Assembly (NCBI GenBank): GCA_947168655.1
Contig: CAMVMU010000005.1
Span: 1-61,501 of the forward strand
Source of the DNA: an uncultured Oscillospiraceae bacterium
Lineage (GTDB): Bacteria > Bacillota > Clostridia > Oscillospirales > Oscillospiraceae
DNA length: 61,501 nt
Direction: 5' to 3'
Shown in pieces: positions 22,763-31,233 of the stretch. Under the pieces are notes generated by a model. The model did no database searches. It was not told where the DNA came from and worked only from the letters and a program-made list of their open reading frames with translations. Both the position numbers and the translations under genes were made by a program. The stretch's first letter is position 1. Each line of letters starts with the position of its first letter.

Positions 22763-24322
22763 ATGGAAAACCAAGAGAACAACACCTCCCTGCTGGAGCA
22801 GATGGATTTGTACAGTATCGTCCGGGACGTGCTGCGCAACCTGTGGGTCATCATTCTGGGTGCCATCGCCGTAGGATTGATTGTCAACTACATCGCCCGT
22901 ACGGAGTACAAAAGCACATACTCCACCACTGCAACATTTGTTGTCACATCCAAGACCGGCGGCAACTATACGTACAACAATCTGCAGGCGGCCTCCACCA
23001 TGGCCGAGAGTTTCTCCAACATCCTCAACAGCAACCTGATGAAAAAAAAGGTCTGCCAGGATCTCGGGGTGGATAGCTTTGACGCTGTTATGTCCGCCGG
23101 CGTGATATCCGATACCAATCTCCTGACCCTGCGCGTTACATCGGACACGCCGAAGAACGCCTACAGCATCACCCGATCGGTGATGAAAAACATCTCCCAA
23201 CTCACCGGATATGTGTCCGGCGACATGGTGATGGAGGTGCTGCAGGAGCCCACGGTCCCCACAAAACCGGATGGCGGCTATTCCGGACGAAGCAGGATGA
23301 TAAAGGCCGCGTTCTTGGCGGCTGCGGCGCTCTCCCTGGTTTTTGCCTATCTCTCCTTCCGCAAAACCACCATCCGCGGTGAGAAGGATCTGGAAAACCG
23401 GCTGGACGCCCACTCCCTGGGTATGTTGTATCACGACAGCGCCCTGACCCGTGCGCCCGGCAGCCTGCTGCATCGCAAGCGGGGCAAGCTTCTCATCACG
23501 GAGCTTACCGCCCGGTTTGAATTTGTGGAGCGGTATAAGAAGATTTCCGCTTTGATATCCACACGAGCCAAGAAACACGAGTCAAAGGTCATCCTGGTGA
23601 CCAGCGTGCAGGAGCATGAGGGAAAGTCCACCGTGTCGGCCAACCTGGCGCTGTCGCTTGCCCAGCAGTCCCATCAGGTGCTGCTGATCGACGGCGACCT
23701 GCGGCGTCCCACTCTGAACCACCTGTTTCTGGATGAGGGGGAGAAGGTGGAGGTGAGCCTTGCCAAGCTGCTGCTGGGGAAGACCACGTTGATGAAAGCC
23801 ATGCGCTACGACGAGAAGCGGAGCCTCTATCTGCTGCTCAACGACAGGAACTACTCCAACTCCACGGATATCGTTTCCTCGGAGAATATGACCCGCCTGC
23901 TGGATGTGGCGCGCAAGGCGTTTGACTTCATCATCATCGACTCGCCTCCCATGTCTCTGATGGCGGACGCCGAGGTGCTGGCGGACCAGTCCGATATGAG
24001 CATCCTGGTGGTGAAGTACGACATGATTCCTGCTGAAGATCTGAACGATGCCATTGATGCACTGAAGGACTGCAAAGCGCACTTCGCCGGATGTATCCTG
24101 AATGATGTCCGCACCCTGCCGGGGGAGCGGCGCACAGTGGTGGGTTATGGCGGCTACGGCCGCTATGGGCATTACGGCAATTACGGTAAATACGGTAAAT
24201 ACGGGAAATACGGCGCTTACGGCCGCTACGGCGGCTATGGCGGATACGGCGGATACGGCGGATACGGACATTACGCAAAGGATGCCAAACCGGAAACCCC
24301 TGTGAGCGAGGAAGAGAAATGA
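22763..24322 (+). CDS. Wzz-BY-kinase fusion (CpsC-CpsD type) with Gly-x-Tyr tail, copy 1
   Basis: A 519-residue chain-length regulator fused to a bacterial tyrosine kinase. The Wzz part has membrane helices at about 25-44 (NLWVIILGAIAVGLIVNYIA) and 179-199. The kinase has Walker A SVQEHEGKST (about 280-289), Walker A' VLLIDGDLRRP (about 306-316) and Walker B FIIIDSPP (about 390-397). Residues 461-504 hold 15 tyrosines in a strict Gly-x-Tyr pattern, far more regular than the usual Tyr cluster. ATG 22763 is chosen because GGAGG is 7 bases upstream; the ATG at 22757 directly touches the site. In Firmicutes these two functions are usually separate proteins. Confidence 0.9.
   Translation: MENQENNTSLLEQMDLYSIVRDVLRNLWVIILGAIAVGLIVNYIARTEYKSTYSTTATFVVTSKTGGNYTYNNLQAASTMAESFSNILNSNLMKKKVCQDLGVDSFDAVMSAGVISDTNLLTLRVTSDTPKNAYSITRSVMKNISQLTGYVSGDMVMEVLQEPTVPTKPDGGYSGRSRMIKAAFLAAAALSLVFAYLSFRKTTIRGEKDLENRLDAHSLGMLYHDSALTRAPGSLLHRKRGKLLITELTARFEFVERYKKISALISTRAKKHESKVILVTSVQEHEGKSTVSANLALSLAQQSHQVLLIDGDLRRPTLNHLFLDEGEKVEVSLAKLLLGKTTLMKAMRYDEKRSLYLLLNDRNYSNSTDIVSSENMTRLLDVARKAFDFIIIDSPPMSLMADAEVLADQSDMSILVVKYDMIPAEDLNDAIDALKDCKAHFAGCILNDVRTLPGERRTVVGYGGYGRYGHYGNYGKYGKYGKYGAYGRYGGYGGYGGYGGYGHYAKDAKPETPVSEEEK
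24143..24274 (+). repeat. 9-bp-period Gly-x-Tyr coding repeat
   Basis: Codons alternate GGN-NNN-TAY with period 9 bp, encoding 15 tyrosines in 44 residues. Nearly identical adjacent units (tacggtaaatacggtaaa; ggcggatacggcggatac) point to slippage-type expansion. It lies in the phosphorylatable tail of the first BY-kinase. Confidence 0.95.
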
Positions 24323-25863
24323 ACGAGACGGAATCCAACAACAAACAGGAACGGCAGGAGATTGATCTGGTCAACCTTCTGCGAGATTTTCTCAGCAGCC
24401 TGCGAAGACTGTGGCCGCTGGTCCTGGTGCTGACGGTGGCGGCAGGCGCTCTGTTCTACATTCGGGGCACCCGGAGCTACAGCCCTCAGTATGTGGCGGA
24501 GGCCACCGTCTCGGTGGAAATCATCAACGGCGGCTCCAATGCCAACCGAAATACGGCTGAGCAAATGGGCGAAATCTTTCCACACATCATCAAGAGCGGT
24601 GCCCTGTCCGATGTAATCGCGGCGGATCTGGGTACGAAAAGTGTGCCAGGCACCATTCGCACCACTAACATCAAGGGCACCAACCTGCTGACTGTCTCCG
24701 TAACGTCCTGGTCTGAGGAGATGGCGGATAAGATCCTCCGCTCGGTGCTGAACAACTACCCGGAGGTGGCTCAATACGTGGTGGGCCAGACGCGTTTGAC
24801 CGTGGTGGATGAGGGCGGCGTATCCCTGGCTGCCCACAAAAAAACGGTGGTGTGGGGCTCTGTCCGCAAGGGCGCCCTTATCGGTCTTGCCGTTAGCCTG
24901 GCGCTGGTGGCACTGCGGGCAGCTGCGTTCCGCACCGTTCGCAGCGAGGAGGAACTGCGGGCTCTGCTGAACGTGACATGTCTGGGTACCCTGCCCGCCT
25001 GCCATAAGAAACAGCGCCGCAGCACGGAGCGGGACGAGATCAACATTCTCACCGATACCAACCGAGGCGCCTATGTGGAGTCCATGCGTCTGATCCGCAC
25101 CCGACTGGAGCGGCAGATGGGGGACAAAAAAGTGCTGATGGTCACCAGCTCTGTGGCCGGAGAGGGCAAGTCCACTGTGGCGGCTAACCTGGCCATCTCC
25201 ATGGCGCTGAAGGGGAAAAAGGTCATTCTGGTGGACTGCGACCTGCGCAATCCCTCTGTCGGGCGGATCTTTAACATACAGGAGAAGTACCCCGGCCTGG
25301 TGGCGGTACTCAACGGCAGAGCCACGCTGGAAGAGGCGCTGGTGGAGGTCAAGAACAAGAACACGCCAACGGGTCTGTGGCTGATGCCCGGCGCCGACAA
25401 GGAGTCCCGCCTGGTGGAGATCCTGGGCAGCGAGGAAATGCGCAAGCTGGTGGATCAACTGCGCCAGGAGGCGGACGCGGTGATTCTGGATACACCGCCC
25501 TCCGCCGTGTTGGTGGACGCCATGATGCTGGTGAAGCACGTGGACGGCATCGTCTACGTGGTCATGCAGGACTATGCCCGCCGCCGCTTTATCTTCGATG
25601 GCGTGGAGGAGCTGTCCGCCGGCGGAGCCCCTATTATGGGCTGTATTCTCAACGGCGGACGCACGCACTCCGGCAAATACGGCTACTACGGCTACTACGG
25701 CCGTTATGGTTACTATGGCCATTATGGCTACGGCCGCTATGGATACAGCGGCTATGGCTACGCTCAGGGAAAGAAAAACGGCTCCAAATCCGGTTCTCAT
25801 AAAAACGGACATTCAAAAGAGAAGCACAAACCGGAGGGGAAAAAAGAGAATGGGAACAAATAA
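24319..25863 (+). CDS. Wzz-BY-kinase fusion with tyrosine tail, copy 2
   Basis: A 514-residue paralogue of the preceding gene, overlapping it by ATGA (24319-24322). The Wzz part has a membrane helix near 31-48 (LWPLVLVLTVAAGALFYI). The kinase has Walker A SSVAGEGKST (about 277-286), A' VILVDCDLRNP (about 301-312) and B AVILDTPPSAV (about 386-396). The tail at 452-481 carries 14 tyrosines in 30 residues, including Tyr-Tyr pairs. It is followed by a Lys/His-rich end (KEKHKPEGKKENGNK) absent from copy 1. The copies are well diverged, so the duplication is old and the two may act on different steps or on each other. Confidence 0.9.
   Translation: MNETESNNKQERQEIDLVNLLRDFLSSLRRLWPLVLVLTVAAGALFYIRGTRSYSPQYVAEATVSVEIINGGSNANRNTAEQMGEIFPHIIKSGALSDVIAADLGTKSVPGTIRTTNIKGTNLLTVSVTSWSEEMADKILRSVLNNYPEVAQYVVGQTRLTVVDEGGVSLAAHKKTVVWGSVRKGALIGLAVSLALVALRAAAFRTVRSEEELRALLNVTCLGTLPACHKKQRRSTERDEINILTDTNRGAYVESMRLIRTRLERQMGDKKVLMVTSSVAGEGKSTVAANLAISMALKGKKVILVDCDLRNPSVGRIFNIQEKYPGLVAVLNGRATLEEALVEVKNKNTPTGLWLMPGADKESRLVEILGSEEMRKLVDQLRQEADAVILDTPPSAVLVDAMMLVKHVDGIVYVVMQDYARRRFIFDGVEELSAGGAPIMGCILNGGRTHSGKYGYYGYYGRYGYYGHYGYGRYGYSGYGYAQGKKNGSKSGSHKNGHSKEKHKPEGKKENGNK
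25672..25761 (+). repeat. Gly-Tyr-rich coding repeat of the second BY-kinase
   Basis: GGN-TAY-TAY and GGN-NNN-TAY codon units encode 14 tyrosines in 30 residues. The unit order differs from copy 1, so the two tails appear to have expanded independently. Confidence 0.93.
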
Positions 25864-26524
25864 GCAACGGATGCCGGGCAAGCCCGGGGCCGGGCGGTTC
25901 TACAATCGGGTGGTCAAACGGCTCCTGGATGTTGTGCTATCTGCCCTGGGACTGATTGTTCTGTCCCCGGTGATGCTGGTTTCGGCGGTTCTCATCCGCC
26001 TGACATCCGCCGGCCCGGCTATTTTCAAACAGAAGCGGATCGGCCGGGGTGCCAGGGAATATACGATCTACAAGTTCCGCACCATGCGCGTGGGCAGCGA
26101 GCACACCGGCACCGGCGTCTACAGTGACGACAGCGATCCCCGCATGACGGGAATCGGAAAGATCCTGCGAAAGACGTCTGTCGATGAGCTGCCCCAGTTG
26201 GTGAATATCCTCAAGGGGGACATGTCTCTGATCGGCCCAAGGCCGCCGCTTACATATCACCCCTGGCCCATCGAGGAGTATACTGACGAGCAGCTGCGCA
26301 TGTTTGAGGTGCGTCCGGGCATCACCGGCTGGGCCCAGATCCACGGACGCAAGGATGTGGAGTGGCATAATCGGATTCAAATGAATATCTGGTACGTGGA
26401 TCACGTGTCATTCCCACTGGACCTGAAGATTTTCTTTACTACCATCGGTAAGGTCGTTACCAACGCCGACAACGAGAACAAGGGCGCCACCGTGACCGAG
26501 GAGAAGGACGAGGCACAGGTCTGA
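25850..26524 (+). CDS. Undecaprenyl-phosphate sugar phosphotransferase (WbaP/EpsL type)
   Basis: A 224-residue initiating transferase. One N-terminal membrane segment (LLDVVLSALGLIVLSPVML) is followed by the conserved catalytic core: KQKRIGRG, YKFRTMRV, KTSVDELPQLVNILKGDMS, LIGPRPPL and RPGITGWAQIHGR. It transfers a sugar-1-phosphate from a UDP-sugar to undecaprenyl phosphate and starts each repeat unit on the cytoplasmic face. Start ATG 25850 lies inside the end of the second BY-kinase gene, behind GGAGGGGAAAAAAGA; the overlap is 14 bp. A short acidic C-terminal extension follows the core. The sugar is not predictable from sequence. Confidence 0.93.
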   Translation: MGTNKQRMPGKPGAGRFYNRVVKRLLDVVLSALGLIVLSPVMLVSAVLIRLTSAGPAIFKQKRIGRGAREYTIYKFRTMRVGSEHTGTGVYSDDSDPRMTGIGKILRKTSVDELPQLVNILKGDMSLIGPRPPLTYHPWPIEEYTDEQLRMFEVRPGITGWAQIHGRKDVEWHNRIQMNIWYVDHVSFPLDLKIFFTTIGKVVTNADNENKGATVTEEKDEAQV

Positions 26525-26540
26525 CGCCGAGGAGCAACAT

Positions 26541-27386
26541 ATGCTGAAACTCATGTATATCACCAACCGCCCGGAGGTCGCCCAAATCGCGGAGGACGCC
26601 GGTGTGGACCGCATCTTCGTGGATATGGAGTTTATAGGCAAGGATGAGCGCCAGAAGGGGCTGGACACCGTGAAGTCCCACCATACGGTGCGGGATGCTG
26701 CCGCGATCCGCGCAGCCGTCACAAGGTCTAAGGTGCTGGTGCGGGTCAACCCTATCCACGACCCCCTGCCGGACTACGTCTCGTCAAGGGACGAGATTGA
26801 CGCGGTCATCGACGCCGGGGCAGACATTCTGATGCTGCCGTATTTCAAAACAGAGGAGGAGGTTCGCTCCTTTGTCCGTCTGGTGAACGGCAGGGCAAGA
26901 ACGATGCTGCTGCTGGAGACACCGGAGGCAGTGGAGCACGTGGACGAAATTCTGGCCGTCCCCGGCATTGATGAAATGCATATCGGATTGAACGACCTGA
27001 GCCTGGGCTACGGTCGCCGTTTTATGTTTGAGCTATTGGCGGACGGAACGGTGGAGCGCCTGTGTCTCAAGTTCCGCGAGAAGGGCATCGCCTACGGCTT
27101 TGGCGGCATCGCATCGCCTGGCAAGGGCGCCCTGAGCGCGGAATACATCATCCGTGAGCATTACCGACTGGGGTCCGGCTGCGTCATTCTGTCCCGCAGC
27201 TTTTGCGATACGGCCAAGGTGACTGAGCTGGATGCGATCCGCGATATCTTCACCCGCGGCGTGGCGGAGATCCGTGAAGTGGAGCGGGAATGCATGCAGC
27301 AGAGCGGCAGCTACTTTTCGGATAACCGGAGGGAGGTCTGCCGCCTGGTGGACCAGATCAGCAAGAGCATGTCCGGCGGAAGGTAA
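26541..27386 (+). CDS. HpcH/HpaI-family aldolase
   Basis: A 281-residue TIM-barrel protein of the HpcH/HpaI aldolase family. FVDMEFIGKDERQ, LVRVNPIHD, the metal-binding Glu region LLLETPEAVEHVDEIL and GLNDLSLGYG are all typical. Family members join or split 2-keto acids such as pyruvate with an aldehyde. In a polysaccharide locus it may make or break a keto-acid building block for a glycan substituent. A D-2-hydroxyacid dehydrogenase follows, which could reduce its product. That two-step link is inference. Confidence 0.83.
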   Translation: MLKLMYITNRPEVAQIAEDAGVDRIFVDMEFIGKDERQKGLDTVKSHHTVRDAAAIRAAVTRSKVLVRVNPIHDPLPDYVSSRDEIDAVIDAGADILMLPYFKTEEEVRSFVRLVNGRARTMLLLETPEAVEHVDEILAVPGIDEMHIGLNDLSLGYGRRFMFELLADGTVERLCLKFREKGIAYGFGGIASPGKGALSAEYIIREHYRLGSGCVILSRSFCDTAKVTELDAIRDIFTRGVAEIREVERECMQQSGSYFSDNRREVCRLVDQISKSMSGGR

Positions 27387-27423
27387 CTGCCAAGGGGCAA
27401 ATCTGTAAAAACCGGTTTCATCT

Positions 27424-27468
27424 CTGTCATTGCGAGCTGGTGACCGACGTCACCGGCGCGGCAATCTG
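27424..27468. repeat. REP-like palindromic element
   Basis: CTGTCATTGCGAG at the left and GCGGCAATCTG at the right, with an inner GGTGAC/GTCACC stem (27439-27444 with 27449-27454). The outer ATTGC/GCAAT (27429-27433 with 27461-27465) can also pair. The ends resemble a dispersed GTCATTGCGAG...GCAATC repeat I know from several bacterial genomes. Only this copy was noticed in the window. Confidence 0.6.
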
Positions 27469-27492
27469 TATTCCCCAAAAGGAGTCATCTCC

Positions 27493-28380
27493 ATGAATCT
27501 GCTCATTACCGGCGCCTGGCCGGACGCAAAAGATCATATTCCTGAGATTGAGGCTATGGGCCACCCGGTTGCCTTCCTTCAGCAGGAGCGGGATGCCCTG
27601 CCCTGCGATGGCGCCTGGGTGGAGGGCGTGGTCTGCAACGGCCTGTTCCTGCACCACTCCATGGAACAGTTCCCCAACCTGCGCTTTATCCAGCTCACCA
27701 GCGCCGGATACGACCGGGTGGACATGGATTATGTACGCTCCCACGATATCGAGATCCACAATGCAAAGGGCGTTTACAGCATCCCTATGGCGGAATTCGC
27801 CGTCGCCGGGGTGTTGCAGTTCTATAAACAGGCCCGTTTTTTCTATGAGAATCAAAAGGCCCGCAAATGGGAAAAGCATCGCGGCCTGCTGGAGCTGTAC
27901 GGCAAGACCGTTACCGTCGTCGGCTGCGGCAGCGTGGGTACCGAGTGCGCCAAGCGCTTCAAAGCTTTCGGCTGTCACGTCATCGGCGTCAACCGCACGG
28001 TGAGAGAGGATCAGGCGTACGATGCCATGCTCCCCATGGAGAAGATGGATGAGACCCTGCTTGGGACCGACATTCTTATTCTGGCCGTGGCGCTGACATC
28101 GGAGACGCGCGGCATCATAGACGGGAAGACGTTTGACAACTTGCGTCCCGGCACAGTTTTCGTCAACGTCGGCCGCGGTGCATTGGCAGATCAAACTGCG
28201 CTGACAGCATGGCTGCAATCCGGCGGCTATGCTGTACTGGACGTATTTGAGGAAGAACCATTGGCAGAGTGCAGTCCCCTGTGGAATATGGAGAACGTGA
28301 TCCTCACGCCCCACAACGGCTTTGCCGGAGATAACAATCCGAAGAGGCTGTGGGATATCATAAAGGAGGACCTGGGATGA
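27493..28380 (+). CDS. D-isomer-specific 2-hydroxyacid dehydrogenase
   Basis: A 295-residue NAD(P)-dependent dehydrogenase. The Rossmann motif VVGCGSVGTECA (about 141-152), NVGRGALADQTAL, the catalytic Arg region ALTSETRGIID and the catalytic His in LTPHNGF are present. It interconverts a 2-keto acid and its D-2-hydroxy acid. The start is set at 27493, behind AAAAGGAGTCATCTCC; the frame remains open upstream through the REP-like repeat. It overlaps the next gene by ATGA. Its place after an HpcH-type aldolase suggests a shared small-molecule pathway feeding a glycan substituent. Confidence 0.87.
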   Translation: MNLLITGAWPDAKDHIPEIEAMGHPVAFLQQERDALPCDGAWVEGVVCNGLFLHHSMEQFPNLRFIQLTSAGYDRVDMDYVRSHDIEIHNAKGVYSIPMAEFAVAGVLQFYKQARFFYENQKARKWEKHRGLLELYGKTVTVVGCGSVGTECAKRFKAFGCHVIGVNRTVREDQAYDAMLPMEKMDETLLGTDILILAVALTSETRGIIDGKTFDNLRPGTVFVNVGRGALADQTALTAWLQSGGYAVLDVFEEEPLAECSPLWNMENVILTPHNGFAGDNNPKRLWDIIKEDLG

Positions 28381-29972
28381 ACGAAAACTGGCCTTATATC
28401 CAGAAAACAATAGAGCTTTTTCCGGAATACAAGTCCGCCCTTTTTGAACAGGGTTTCCTGATCACAGATCGGGATTTGCAACTGGGAGAGGAGTTCCCTT
28501 TTTTTGGCAATTGGCGGGAGGAACCGCTTTCAGAGGCCATTCATGTTTGGCTGCATTGCCGACAAAAGCTGTATGTCGTCAAGGAAGGCGGCGTTATCTA
28601 CTTTCTGATCGGACATGCCTACAATCCTTTTTTGGGACAATGGGATGAATCCGACATACTGCGCACGATTGCGGAGCATGCTCAGGGGAGCTTTGAGCAG
28701 GGTCTTGCAACCGTCAACGATTTGACCGGCCTGTTTATTCTCGGAATGATCGATGGGGAGCGTGTCACGTTCTGCGGCGACTTTGAAAGTATGCGTGCCG
28801 CTTATTACGGGAACATCGACGGGCATTTCTATCTCTGTTCCCACGAAGAACTGGCTGCGCAGTTTGCCCCCCTCCATCGGGATGACTATGTGACAAAGCT
28901 TGAGCACTATCGCTGGTATCACTTGTATGGCGAGGGGCTGCCCGGTGACATCAGCCATTACCATGAGTTGAAAAAACTGATCTGCAACAACTACGTCGTG
29001 TACGAGGACGGATCATTCCGTACGATCCGAATCTGGCCGCGCCAACCGCTGCACATGTGTGCCGACGAAAACGAATACCGGGAAACGGTTCATCAGATCG
29101 CTGACGCGATGAAAAACAATCTTGGTTTGATTGCCAGAAAGTGGAAGCGCCCTGCCGTGTCTGTGACCGGAGGCCGCGACAGCAAGGGCTCCCTGGCCGC
29201 ATCGGTCCACGTGAAGGATCGGTATCAGTACTTCTCCTATAACTCGCAGCCTGCCGAAAAAGTGGACTGTGAAGCGGCGGAGGAGATCTGCCGGGCGGTG
29301 GGCGTACCCCACGTGACCTATGAGATCCCGCTGGACCGCTCCGTCTATCCGGAATACGACCTGGTCAGGGCGATCCTGTGTGTAAACAGCAATCGCCGGT
29401 ATTTCAATCACAACGATATCATGAAACGGATCTATCTGCGCAAGGCCGATCCTTTTGATATCGAGGTGAAGTCCTGGACGTCCGAGATCGGCCGCGCGTT
29501 TTATTACAAGCGCTACGGCGTCCGGCGCATGCAGAAAAAATGCACGGCACGGCGGGTCAACGCCATGAACAATATCTTTCTGATGAATCCCGGGCTGATG
29601 TACGCGACAGATGCCCGTTACCGCGACTATCTGCGCAGTACCGAATACAACGAGCATATGTTCAATTACGATTGGAGCGATATCATCGACCTGGAGATGC
29701 GTGACAGCCGCTGGGGCGCAGACGTTCTGAGCTGTGAGCATATGTTTTCCCATGACGTGACGGTACCGTATAACAACCGGCATCTGTCCGACCTGATGCT
29801 GACGGTACCGTTGGAGGACCGTATCGCGGACCGGACACACATCGATTTCACGGACGAGCTTTGTCCTGCGGTCAATGCGGCGAATATCAGTGTAAAAGAT
29901 GTGGGGCACAACAATAAGCGGATGTGGATGGATAAGATCTATTATTTTGTTACGTCCATCAGGCCGTTTTGA
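28377..29972 (+). CDS. Asparagine-synthetase-like ATP-dependent ligase without glutaminase Cys
   Basis: A 531-residue protein of the AsnB/lasso-cyclase-like superfamily. The N-terminus is a degenerate Ntn-type region (ITDRDLQLGEEF, LFILGMIDGERV) and lacks the Cys2 needed for glutamine hydrolysis. The synthetase half has a PPi-loop-like VSVTGGRDSKGSLA (about 261-274), with Arg-Asp-Ser in place of the usual x-Asp-Ser. Such proteins adenylate a carboxylate and form an amide. In O-antigen loci relatives amidate uronic acids; in lasso clusters they close the ring. Start ATG 28377 overlaps the preceding stop, with AAAGGAGGACC upstream. The substrate is unknown. Confidence 0.8.
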   Translation: MNENWPYIQKTIELFPEYKSALFEQGFLITDRDLQLGEEFPFFGNWREEPLSEAIHVWLHCRQKLYVVKEGGVIYFLIGHAYNPFLGQWDESDILRTIAEHAQGSFEQGLATVNDLTGLFILGMIDGERVTFCGDFESMRAAYYGNIDGHFYLCSHEELAAQFAPLHRDDYVTKLEHYRWYHLYGEGLPGDISHYHELKKLICNNYVVYEDGSFRTIRIWPRQPLHMCADENEYRETVHQIADAMKNNLGLIARKWKRPAVSVTGGRDSKGSLAASVHVKDRYQYFSYNSQPAEKVDCEAAEEICRAVGVPHVTYEIPLDRSVYPEYDLVRAILCVNSNRRYFNHNDIMKRIYLRKADPFDIEVKSWTSEIGRAFYYKRYGVRRMQKKCTARRVNAMNNIFLMNPGLMYATDARYRDYLRSTEYNEHMFNYDWSDIIDLEMRDSRWGADVLSCEHMFSHDVTVPYNNRHLSDLMLTVPLEDRIADRTHIDFTDELCPAVNAANISVKDVGHNNKRMWMDKIYYFVTSIRPF

Positions 29973-29987
29973 TTGGAAGAGTTAAGG

Positions 29988-31112
29988 ATGAAAATACTCT
30001 ACACCGCAACCGTTTTAAGCCATATCTGTCAGTTTCACCTGCCGCACATGAAGTCGCTGCAGGAACAGGGCTGGGAGGTCCATGTGGCCGCCCACAACAA
30101 TCTGGCGGTCAAGAACGGCCTGCAGCTCAAATACTGCGACAAGTTTATCGAGATCCCCTTTGCCCGCTCGCCGAAAAGCCCGGACAACATAAAGGCTTAC
30201 AAAGCGCTGAAAAAGATGCTCTCACAGGAGCATTACGACGTGATCCTTTGCAACACGCCCATGGGCGGCATCGTGACCAGACTGGCGGCGAGAAAGACGC
30301 GGAAACAGGGAACGAGGGTCATCTACATGGCCCACGGCTTCCATTTTTTCAAGGGATCGTCCAAAGCCGGCTGGCTGATCTACTATCCCATCGAGAAGTT
30401 CATGGCGAAATACTGCGACCTGCTCATCACGATCAACAAAGAGGACTACGACCTGGCACGGGAGCGGTTCGGCAAGGAGACGGAGATCGCCCGCATCCAC
30501 GGCATCGGCGTGGATGCGCAGCGCTACCACCCCGCTACGGCGGAGGAGCAGCTGGCCATGCGCCGGGCGGAGGGGCTGTCGCCGGACGATTTTGTGATCC
30601 TGTGCGTTGGTGAGCTGAATGAGAATAAGAACCAAAAAACGTTGATTTCCGCTGCGGCTTTGCTGAAGGATAAGATCCCCCGTCTCAAGGTCCTTCTGGC
30701 CGGCAACGGCCCCAAGGAGCAGGACCTGCGCCATCAAATCGCGTCCCTGGCTCTGGAGGACACCGTGAAGCTCCTGGGCTATCGCACCGACCTGGAGCGT
30801 GTCACTCCGGCGGTGGATCTGGTGGTCTCCTGCAGCAAGCGGGAGGGGCTCGGCTTAAACCTTATCGAGGCGATGCTGTGCAAGAAACCCGTCGTGGCCG
30901 CTCACAACCGGGGACACGACGAGCTGGTGACGGACGGCGTTACGGGCTATCTGTTTTCTCCGCTGGATGAAGGCAAAGCGGCGCAATTGATTCAGACCGT
31001 TTATGACGGACAGGGTGGCAGAGAGCGGTTGGGAGAAGCGGGATATGAGGCCGCGAGGTCCTATACGGTTTCTTCCGTCAGAAGAGAATTGACACAACTG
31101 ATCTCGGAGTAA
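29988..31112 (+). CDS. Glycosyltransferase family 4 (EpsD/EpsF-like), first in locus
   Basis: A 374-residue GT-B retaining glycosyltransferase. The N-terminal half has MAHGFHFFKGSSKAGWLIYY and a putative acceptor-side LLITINKEDYDLA. The nucleotide-sugar half has VGELNENKNQKTLI and the E-x7-E signature KREGLGLNLIEAMLCKKPVV. A TTG lies further upstream, but ATG 29988 aligns with the family N-terminus MKILYTATV. It follows the ligase gene by 15 bp. Donor and acceptor cannot be assigned. Confidence 0.88.
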   Translation: MKILYTATVLSHICQFHLPHMKSLQEQGWEVHVAAHNNLAVKNGLQLKYCDKFIEIPFARSPKSPDNIKAYKALKKMLSQEHYDVILCNTPMGGIVTRLAARKTRKQGTRVIYMAHGFHFFKGSSKAGWLIYYPIEKFMAKYCDLLITINKEDYDLARERFGKETEIARIHGIGVDAQRYHPATAEEQLAMRRAEGLSPDDFVILCVGELNENKNQKTLISAAALLKDKIPRLKVLLAGNGPKEQDLRHQIASLALEDTVKLLGYRTDLERVTPAVDLVVSCSKREGLGLNLIEAMLCKKPVVAAHNRGHDELVTDGVTGYLFSPLDEGKAAQLIQTVYDGQGGRERLGEAGYEAARSYTVSSVRRELTQLISE

Positions 31113-31233
31113 CCGGGGCAGATACGGAGAAGCAGCAGGAAGACCCTGTTGACATGCCGCATCGGCAGGGAGAACAGTCGGTACCATATACGGATAGGCG
31201 GGTTTATTCCATATACAGAAAGGGAAGCTGAAA

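Noticed and set aside
24143-25761. Possible CRISPR or minisatellite array
   Set aside because: The short repeats are in frame, encode Gly-x-Tyr tails of two kinases, and have no spacers.
24271-25812. 513-codon minus-strand frame opposite the second BY-kinase
   Set aside because: It mirrors the kinase and its Gly-Tyr repeat; no start site and His/Gln/Val-rich shadow composition.
26541-27386. Phosphoenolpyruvate mutase, implying a phosphonate pathway with LicD
   Set aside because: The EDKxxxxxNS signature of PEP mutase is absent; the motifs fit HpcH/HpaI aldolases.
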